DNA from: SOKG01 sp964502665 | GTDB lineage: Bacteria; Chloroflexota; Dehalococcoidia; SZUA-161 | Length of the DNA: 10,954 nucleotides | Assembly: GCA_964502665.1 (NCBI GenBank) | Contig: CAZCXP010000085.1 | Span: forward strand, 1 to 10,954 | Direction: 5' to 3' | In this document: one piece after another, positions 1 to 5,181 of the stretch | How the letters are laid out: each line of letters begins with the position of its first letter | Numbering within the stretch: position 1 is the stretch's first letter | Notes under the pieces: model-generated | Database searches by the model: none | Seen by the model: only the letters and a program-made list of their open reading frames with translations | What the model was told of the DNA's origin: nothing | Position numbers and translations under genes: made by a program

Positions 1-11
1 AGTCAACAGTT

Positions 12-34
12 CTCCCTCCCCTCGCGGGAGGGAG
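12..34. repeat. G/C-run hairpin (inverted repeat)
   Basis: A perfect 9-bp inverted repeat, CTCCCTCCC at 12-20 and GGGAGGGAG at 26-34, surrounds a 5-nt loop. It sits inside a wider imperfect inverted repeat: GTTCT with a C-rich run at 9-21, and a G-rich run ending GAAGAAC at 41-54. No clear T-run follows on either strand, so it reads as a short intergenic repeat element rather than a textbook terminator. The left edge of the element may lie outside the window. Confidence 0.5.
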
Positions 35-57
35 CTAGAAGGAGGGGGAAGAACTAT

Positions 58-94
58 GGCAGGGAGGCTGGGTTTGCTGCCTGGCCTCTCTGCC
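58..94. repeat. second hairpin, 11-bp stem
   Basis: GGCAGGGAGGC at 58-68 pairs with GCCTCTCTGCC at 84-94, with one G-T wobble and a 15-nt loop. It lies 24 bp after the 12-34 hairpin, so the two form a structured pair in non-coding DNA. What follows (from 95) is CTCCTC and then AT-rich sequence without a T-run. Function is unknown; it may belong to the same repeat element as the first hairpin or be the end of a transcript from the left. Confidence 0.4.
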
Positions 95-126
95 CTCCTC
101 AATTGATATTTATCCTATTCCGGTCA

Positions 127-306
127 CTAGTTGTGGCGGCTTATTCTATCAACTCCGTCTTCGACAGTGGATACCGGCTGAGTGCATCTTCTCTTGCTGA
201 GCAGAAGATTAGCCTCAGGAAACTCGTATTCGCGCATGAATTCCTTCCGCTTGGCCCATTTCCACTCTTCCCATTCTTGCTCTAAGTATTCGATCTCTCT
301 TATCAT
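127..306 (-). CDS. doubtful small ORF, 59 residues
   Basis: I do not recognise this ORF. From an ATG at 306 it would encode 59 residues. The N-terminal half is a strongly charged, Trp/Glu/Lys-rich predicted helix (residues 1-29, with EQEWEEWKWAKRKEF). The C-terminal half is polar. An AAGG lies about 5 nt before this ATG (the ORF is open to a GTG at 330, but AAAGGA directly abuts that codon, leaving no proper spacing). No neighbour shares an operon with it. It could be a real small protein, the tail of a decayed gene, or chance. The helix-like composition and the ribosome site are the only support. Confidence 0.25.
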   Translation of the reverse strand: MIREIEYLEQEWEEWKWAKRKEFMREYEFPEANLLLSKRRCTQPVSTVEDGVDRISRHN

Positions 307-330
307 TTCGCCCTTCTTCTGAATCCACAC

Positions 331-639
331 TCCTTTGGGTCATCTATTGACTTTACGCACTTTGGGAATCCACGCACTTGGAAAGCCTTAGCTCCTCATA
401 TACATTGACGGAGTGAGCGTTGGATAAGTTCCCTCAGATGGTACCCTCCCGAAGCGGTTATAAGTGGTTGAATCGAAAAAATGTAGGAAAAGATAAGATA
501 TGGTAAGTGATAACTGGTTAGCAGGCTTGCATAGTGAGCGGGGCATAGTGGGCCCACGGGTTTGGGGAGGCGGCAAAAGGACCGGAGACTGAGTGAGCGG
601 GCGTGATAAGGCCGCGGTGATGGGGAACAGACACAACCA
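331..639. other. non-coding stretch with short repeated words
   Basis: No convincing gene is seen in this stretch of about 300 bp. The minus-strand open frames here are low-complexity Pro/Ser/Leu-rich and lack family motifs. The word AGTGAGCG occurs three times on the plus strand (412-419, 533-540, 592-599), and ACGCACTT occurs twice (355-362, 373-380). They are short and irregularly spaced, so no function is assigned. Confidence 0.35.
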
Positions 640-673
640 GGGGTCAGCACCTCGCTCGGGAGGTATTGACCCC
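640..673 (-). terminator. possible transcription end hairpin after ppdK
   Basis: GGGGTCA (640-646) pairs with TGACCCC (667-673). Inside, ACCTC (649-653) pairs with GAGGT (660-664), separated from the outer stem by one wobble and one mismatch. On the minus strand the hairpin starts about 58 nt past the ppdK stop. It is followed by a T/G-rich stretch (TGGTTGTGTCTGTT) rather than a run of T, so it is at best a weak intrinsic terminator. A second small palindrome, GGGTCTGAGACCC at 699-711, lies between it and the gene. Confidence 0.35.
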
Positions 674-730
674 CGACAAGAAGGGACTAGTGCGAAGGGG
701 GTCTGAGACCCGCCGTAGCGGCCCCTCCGC

Positions 731-3022
731 CTACCCGCCGCTTACCAATGCCGCAAGCCGTTTCTCCTCTGATGCCAGGCGTTTTTCCATGATGCCCACA
801 TGCGCCGCCGCCAGCTTGGCTATGGGTATTCTAAACGGGCTGCAGCTCACTGAGTCGACGCCAGCGCTGTGGAGGAACATGATGGAACGCGGCTCGCCGG
901 CCTGCTCCCCGCAGACACCGATTTCCAGGCTCGCCTTCTCTTTCCTGGCCCAGGATATGGCGGTCTCCATCAGCCTGCCGACGCCTTTAACGTCTAGAAC
1001 GAGGAAGGGGTTGTCCTTGAGTATGCCTGCTTCCAGATAGGTGGTGAGGAACTTCTTCTCTGCGTCCTCCCTGCTGAAGGAATATACGGCCTGGGTCAGG
1101 TCATTGGTGCCAAAGGAGAAGAAGTCGGCCTCCTTGGCCAGCCACCCTGCGCGCATGCAGGCGCGCACAGTCTCCATCATCACGCCAATCTTAAGGCCCT
1201 TGTCTTTGACCATTGCTTTTACCCAGACAAGCTCCTGGAGGGTGATCACCTGGGGCACCATGATGGAGACATTGGCCTCGACCTCGGCACGGGCCTCGGC
1301 GATGGCGTCTATCTGCATCTGGTAGATCTCGGGGGAGGTGATGGCCAGCCTGACACCCCGGTGTCCCAGCATTGGGTTTGTTTCCTTCAGATCGGCTATT
1401 CGCTTCTTGAGTTCGGGGGCCGACGTCTCTGCTTCCGATGGCAGGAACTCGTGAAGAGGCAGGTCCAGGAGCCGGATTATTATCGGCATCCCCTGGAGCT
1501 CGCGGAAGATGGCGACGAAATCCTCTTTCTGAAGCTCACGCAGCAGGGCCACCGCCTCCTCTTTCTGGGTCTTGGTCTCCGCCAGTATGAACGCCCTGAT
1601 GGCCGCCAGCCTCTCCGGGGCGTTGAACTGGCGCTCGGTGCGGCAGAGGCCGATACCCTCGGCGCCGAACTTCTTAGCCAGGGCTATGGCCTCTGCTGTA
1701 TCGGCATTGGCCTTCACCGTCAGCCGCTTGAAGCCATCAGCCCACGTGAGCAGCTCGGCAAGCTCCGAGGTGCCCTCAGATTCTACTAAGGGCAGGGCCC
1801 CGAGGTATATCCTTCCTGTGCTCCCGTCAATGGTGATTACGTCACCTTTCTTGACTGTCTGCCCCCTGGTTTCGAACTGCCCGGCCTCAAGGTCTATCTT
1901 CACCTCTTCAGCCCCGCAAATACAGGGTTTGCCCATGGCCCTGGTGACTATGGCGGCATGGGAGGTAAGCCCGCCTCGGGAGGTTAGCACCCCGACTGCG
2001 GCTGAGATGCCCTGGATATCGTCGGGGTTTGTCTCTGGCCTCACCAGGATGACGCGCTCGTTCCGTCTCTTCGCTTCCACAGCCTCGAGGGGATCGAATA
2101 CCACTGCCGCCGTAGTTGCGCCGTAGGCAGCGCCCAGCCCGCGGCCGATGGGCTCGTATTTCTCCGGCGCCTCGATGCGTCGGTGCAGGAAGGCCCTTAC
2201 ATCGTCAGCGGATACCCGCAGGATGGCTTCCTCACGTGGGATTAGCCCTTCCTTTGCCATGTCTACGGCAATCTTTACCGCCGCCTGGCCGCTCCGTTTG
2301 CCCGACCTGGTCTGGAGGATATAGAGCCGGCCTGCCTCAATGGTAAATTCCACGTCCTGCATGTCACGGAAGTGATTCTCCAGGATGGTGGCTACTTCTT
2401 CCAGTTCAGCATAGAGGTGAGGCATTTCTGACTGAAGGGAGCTGATGGGCTGCGGCGTCCGGCGTCCGGAGACCAGGTCCTCGCCCTTGGCTTTGCCGAG
2501 ATATTCGCCAAATAGCCCCCTTTCGCCGGTGCTGGGGTTTCGAGTGAACATTACCCCCGTCCCCGACTTCTCGTCTAAATCGCCGAAGACCATTGCCTGG
2601 ACTATGGCGGCCGTGCCCAGGTCAACCGGGATGCGGTTGAGGCGGCGATACTCCGCCGCCCTGGGATTGTCCCAGGAGTCGAAGACCCTCTTAATGGAAG
2701 TGAGGACATCCGACGGCTCTCTGACATCGAGCATGGTATCCATCATTCCCGGCATCGAAGCCGGCGCTGAGGAGCGGACGGATACGGCCAGCCCCTGTCC
2801 TAATCTCCTCCCGGTCCGCTTTTGGAGAGCCTCCAAAGCCTTGTTGATTTCTTCCAGGGGCAAATCGCCGCTTCGCTTATATTCCTTGTAGGCGTCAATA
2901 GACACCACGAACTGCGGAGGCACCGCTAGCCTCAGCTTGTTCATGACCACCAGGTTGGCCCCTTTGTTGCCCAGGAGATTCTTGTCCTCGCAGGCATCGG
3001 TAAATTGATAGACTGTACACAT
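731..3022 (-). CDS. ppdK: pyruvate, phosphate dikinase (short form)
   Basis: This protein of 763 residues interconverts ATP + phosphate + pyruvate with AMP + PPi + PEP in the cytoplasm. Seen in order: an N-terminal ATP-grasp domain (about 1-250, with SVRSSAPASMPGMMDT at 81-96 and GTGVMFTRNPSTGE at 154-167); the phosphohistidine domain with GGLTSHAA, phospho-His at 355; and the PEP/pyruvate barrel (about 430-760) with EGIGLCRTE (455-463), FFSFGTNDLTQ (634-644) and GVCGE with catalytic Cys704. Family members are usually about 870-880 residues. This one lacks roughly 90 residues of the ATP-grasp domain between MLDV and the KRVFDSWDNPRA block. Near the Cys, the usual GEHGG reads GEQAG; the usual TEHMF reads TERQF. 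The ATG at 3022 has AGGAGG 8 nt upstream and matches the family N-terminus. It may be co-transcribed with the small ORF at 3091-3315. Confidence 0.9.
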   Translation of the reverse strand: MCTVYQFTDACEDKNLLGNKGANLVVMNKLRLAVPPQFVVSIDAYKEYKRSGDLPLEEINKALEALQKRTGRRLGQGLAVSVRSSAPASMPGMMDTMLDVREPSDVLTSIKRVFDSWDNPRAAEYRRLNRIPVDLGTAAIVQAMVFGDLDEKSGTGVMFTRNPSTGERGLFGEYLGKAKGEDLVSGRRTPQPISSLQSEMPHLYAELEEVATILENHFRDMQDVEFTIEAGRLYILQTRSGKRSGQAAVKIAVDMAKEGLIPREEAILRVSADDVRAFLHRRIEAPEKYEPIGRGLGAAYGATTAAVVFDPLEAVEAKRRNERVILVRPETNPDDIQGISAAVGVLTSRGGLTSHAAIVTRAMGKPCICGAEEVKIDLEAGQFETRGQTVKKGDVITIDGSTGRIYLGALPLVESEGTSELAELLTWADGFKRLTVKANADTAEAIALAKKFGAEGIGLCRTERQFNAPERLAAIRAFILAETKTQKEEAVALLRELQKEDFVAIFRELQGMPIIIRLLDLPLHEFLPSEAETSAPELKKRIADLKETNPMLGHRGVRLAITSPEIYQMQIDAIAEARAEVEANVSIMVPQVITLQELVWVKAMVKDKGLKIGVMMETVRACMRAGWLAKEADFFSFGTNDLTQAVYSFSREDAEKKFLTTYLEAGILKDNPFLVLDVKGVGRLMETAISWARKEKASLEIGVCGEQAGEPRSIMFLHSAGVDSVSCSPFRIPIAKLAAAHVGIMEKRLASEEKRLAALVSGG

Positions 3023-3090
3023 AGGTCACTTCCTCCTGAACTTCCCCCACTTTAATCTTGTGAGCCCGGCTGCACGAACGATGCCGTATT

Positions 3091-3315
3091 CTAAAGCTTG
3101 CTCAGGACAATTCTATGTGAGCGCGACAGCGACTCTCTCGTCTTTGGGGGAACCTTTGCTGATCGGTCTGGGAAATCCGGGGTAGATAGCCGACGCATCG
3201 ACATTTCGCCCCTTGCCAGGCACACCCCGCCGTCATCGTGGAAGGGGATAGGCTCCCAATTCTGGCACTGCTCACAGTACTCCACGTGCATCGTGCATAG
3301 CTTTGGCTTCAGCAT
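3091..3315 (-). CDS. small Cys-containing protein, hypothetical
   Basis: A 74-residue ORF lies 68 bp upstream of ppdK on the same strand. The N-terminal half has a metal- or disulfide-like spacing: His10, Cys14-x2-Cys17, then Cys32 (YCEQCQNWEP followed by GGVCLARGE). The C-terminal half is basic and polar, probably disordered. No membrane segment or signal peptide is seen. The start at 3315 has GAGGT 8-9 nt upstream, a reasonable ribosome site; the internal ATG at residue 9 has none. The Cys pattern is like many small zinc-binding proteins, but I cannot name a family. It may be the first gene of a two-gene unit with ppdK. It could also be a chance frame; the ribosome site and Cys pattern make it better than even to be worth keeping. 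Confidence 0.45.
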   Translation of the reverse strand: MLKPKLCTMHVEYCEQCQNWEPIPFHDDGGVCLARGEMSMRRLSTPDFPDRSAKVPPKTRESLSRSHRIVLSKL

Positions 3316-3336
3316 TCTTCTGACCTCTATAGTCGT

Positions 3337-3361
3337 AACAAATCAATGTACGAGATTTGTT
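3337..3361. promoter_or_regulatory. operator-like palindrome
   Basis: AACAAATC (3337-3344) and GATTTGTT (3354-3361) are perfect 8-bp inverted arms around a 9-bp spacer, 25 bp in total. It lies 21 bp upstream of the start of the small minus-strand ORF at 3315 and about 130 bp upstream of the ABC transporter relic at 3490. The size suits a homodimeric repressor of the TetR type. No such regulator gene is present in the window, so the assignment is an inference. It could equally be left over from the lost exporter locus. Confidence 0.35.
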
Positions 3362-3489
3362 GCCTAGCCTACTCTACAGAAATTGTGCTCGCTATTGAGG
3401 AGGTATTACAATCCCGCTTAAGTACTGTTTTGCGCTGGTAATTTGGTACTGCTTCCTCCAGACAAAGTTGTGATACCGGAGAGCAGTTT

Positions 3490-3686
3490 GTGACTACGGT
3501 CATTGAGGTCAACAATCTGCACAGAACCTGGATGACTGCTATGCCATTGACCTATCTGGGCGATTCCCCGAGGCAGACAATGGTCGATTCCTCAGCCCTG
3601 CACTCGCACCTTATCATTATGGCTGTACTCGGCGGCCGGTTTTTGCCTGTCCGATAGTGGCTGTCCGCTTCTTCCGCTGGGAATGG
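3490..3686 (+). pseudogene. ABC exporter relic: ATPase start fused to permease end
   Basis: From a GTG at 3490, with GGAGAG 6 nt upstream, the frame reads VTTVIEVNNLHRTW. This is the typical beginning of an ABC transporter ATP-binding subunit (beta-strand 1, then L-x-[RK]-x-[WY]). With no Walker A, it runs straight into MPLTYLGDSPRQTMVD and AVLGG, the typical C-terminal part of an ABC-2 type (DrrB/NodJ-like) permease. The frame stops at 3655-3657. One base over, the reading continues IVAVRFFRWEW (3654-3686), which is the usual permease ending. So about 1.5 kb of an ATPase-permease pair appears to have been deleted, leaving an in-frame joint near 3532-3541, followed by a frameshift near 3640-3654. 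The joint and shift mean no working transporter remains. The recognition rests on motif memory only, but the two family signatures lie in the expected order. Confidence 0.6.
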
Positions 3687-3833
3687 TCTCCACGGCGCGC
3701 CTTTCCCCCATACACCGGCTACTTCAAATCCTGGCCCCTGGGTGCGTCTGTCGTCCCTCCTATCAGTACTATTTTCCCATCAATAAGTGCCTAGAAAGGG
3801 CTATTGTGTAGGTGATTACAGGTGTGCTAAGGT
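3687..3833. other. no gene seen
   Basis: Between the ABC relic and the treT promoter I see no coding frame with family motifs. The relic's shifted frame stays open to a TAG at 3792-3794, but the added residues (Pro/Ser-rich) do not look like protein. This stretch is probably decayed sequence from the same lost locus. Confidence 0.3.
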
Positions 3834-3876
3834 TTGAGCATGATAGTCACACTACTATAGTAACACTACTATTGTA
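3834..3876 (+). promoter_or_regulatory. candidate treT promoter with tandem 14-bp repeat
   Basis: TTGAGC (3834-3839) and TATAGT (3856-3861) are separated by 16 bp and resemble sigma-70 -35 and -10 boxes. Overlapping the -10 is a head-to-tail repeat of a 14-bp unit: ACACTACTATAGTA at 3849-3862 and ACACTACTATTGTA at 3863-3876, with 13 of 14 bases identical. Repeats placed over the -10 and start site could be a regulator's binding sites. The ribosome site AAAGG follows at 3888-3892. Promoter by similarity only. Confidence 0.35.
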
Positions 3877-3897
3877 ATTGTATATAGAAAGGTTCGA

Positions 3898-5181
3898 ATG
3901 ATGATAAGAAGTCTAGATGATTACAGGCAGATTGTAGGCGATGATGCCTTAGCTGAGGTCTACACGCAAGCAAGAAAGCTTCAGGGAAGGCGCGTTCTGC
4001 ATATTAACTCTACTCACCAGGGCGGTGGTGTTGCGGAAATACTGAGATCCCTGGTGCCGCTGATGAATGACGTGGGTCTAGAGGCAGATTGGAGGGTGCT
4101 TCACGGGACTCCCGATTTCTTCACCATAACGAAGAAGTTTCACAATGCCCTGCAGGGCGGCTCGCTGAATCTCAGTGACATAAAAAAGCAACTGTATATT
4201 CAAACCAATGAGGCCTTTTCTGCCTATTGCCACATAGATGCTGATTGTGTAATTGTGCACGACCCGCAGCCACTGCCACTCATAAAATTCTACAAGAAGA
4301 GGGTGCCCTGGATTTGGAGGTGTCATATAGATTTGTCACATCCAAATGAGGCCCTCTGGGAATTCCTTAAGACGTTCATTTTGAGGTACGACGTGGATAT
4401 TATCTCAACTGAAATGTATAGAAAGGCATGTCTACCAGTAGAGCAGAGGATCGTCCACCCGGCTATTGACCCTCTGTCGCTGAAGAACAGGGAGCTCTCC
4501 AAAAAAGACATATTGAAATATGTGCGAAAGGCCGGCATACCGATGGATAAGCCTGTGATAACGCAGGTTTCGAGGATGGACATCTGGAAAGATCCTGAAG
4601 GTTTGCTCGAAGTTTTCAAGCGTGTAAGGAAAGAGGTCGATTGCAGGTTGGTATATTGTTATGACATGGCATCGGATGACCCCGAGGGCAATGGGGTTTA
4701 TCAACGAACATATCGCAAGGCGAAGAACCTTGTGGAAAAGGGAGACGTCATATTTGTCCTTGGCAGCAGCCAGATACTTGTGAACGCTGTACAACGGGTT
4801 TCAACCGTGTTGGTGCAGAAGTCGATAAGGGAAGGATTCTGCCTTTGTGTGACGGAGGGGTTGTGGAAAGAGAAACCGGTGGTGGCTACAAATGTAGGAG
4901 GCATTCCCCTGCAGTTGGTAGAGGGGGAAAACGGCTTCTTGGTCGATCCCCTCGATATAGACGGCTTCGCCGATAGGGTCGTGCGCATCTTGCAGAATCC
5001 TGATATGGCCGAACAGATGGGGAAAAAGGGTAAGGAAACCGTAAGGAAGAATTTCCTGATAACGAGGCTTCTGTTAGATTATCTGAATCTGTTGAACGAT
5101 GTTATGTCCGGGCACAATGGTGGGGGGAATAGTATCTCACTGCCCAAGGATGTGGCCAGCCCCCTCGTGTTCGCTATGTAG
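3898..5181 (+). CDS. treT: trehalose synthase-like glycosyltransferase (TreT, GT4)
   Basis: A cytoplasmic GT-B retaining glycosyltransferase of 427 residues; TreT joins the glucose of a nucleotide-glucose (ADP- or UDP-glucose) to glucose, giving trehalose, reversibly. Seen: an N-terminal acceptor domain with HINSTHQGGGVAEIL (35-49), FHNALQGG (81-88), HDPQPLPL (121-128) and WRCHIDLSHPN (140-150); a donor domain with QVSRMDIWKDP (223-233, Arg226 and Lys231) and the E-x7-E motif Glu312/Glu320 in REGFCLCVTEGLW; then GGIPLQLVEGENGFLVD. These blocks match the archaeal/bacterial TreT family, about 410 residues long. Oddities: EGFGLTVTE, common in the family, reads EGFCLCVTE, and the last ~24 residues are an extra Gly/Ser-rich tail. 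Start: tandem ATG ATG with AAAGG 5 nt upstream. The stop overlaps the opposite gene's stop. A related GT4 enzyme with another acceptor cannot be excluded. Confidence 0.75.
   Translation: MMIRSLDDYRQIVGDDALAEVYTQARKLQGRRVLHINSTHQGGGVAEILRSLVPLMNDVGLEADWRVLHGTPDFFTITKKFHNALQGGSLNLSDIKKQLYIQTNEAFSAYCHIDADCVIVHDPQPLPLIKFYKKRVPWIWRCHIDLSHPNEALWEFLKTFILRYDVDIISTEMYRKACLPVEQRIVHPAIDPLSLKNRELSKKDILKYVRKAGIPMDKPVITQVSRMDIWKDPEGLLEVFKRVRKEVDCRLVYCYDMASDDPEGNGVYQRTYRKAKNLVEKGDVIFVLGSSQILVNAVQRVSTVLVQKSIREGFCLCVTEGLWKEKPVVATNVGGIPLQLVEGENGFLVDPLDIDGFADRVVRILQNPDMAEQMGKKGKETVRKNFLITRLLLDYLNLLNDVMSGHNGGGNSISLPKDVASPLVFAM

Noticed and set aside
388..650. Two overlapping minus-strand frames of 82 and 84 codons
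   Set aside because: Low-complexity Pro/Leu/Ser products in two frames at once, without a ribosome site or family motif; probably chance.
666..2891. Several long plus-strand open frames (at 666-1040, 1572-2126, 2445-2891 and others)
   Set aside because: They lie opposite ppdK, whose protein has full family motifs; the plus-strand products are Ser/Pro/Arg-rich and show no motifs.
3346..3435. Short frame starting MYEICC and containing EIVLAIEEVLQSRL, possibly a regulator remnant
   Set aside because: Only 29 codons, no ribosome site, and similarity to TetR C-termini could not be supported.
3888..3900. GGTTCGAAT, a T-loop-like motif of tRNA
   Set aside because: No matching T-stem, acceptor stem or anticodon arm around it; it is the leader and start of treT.
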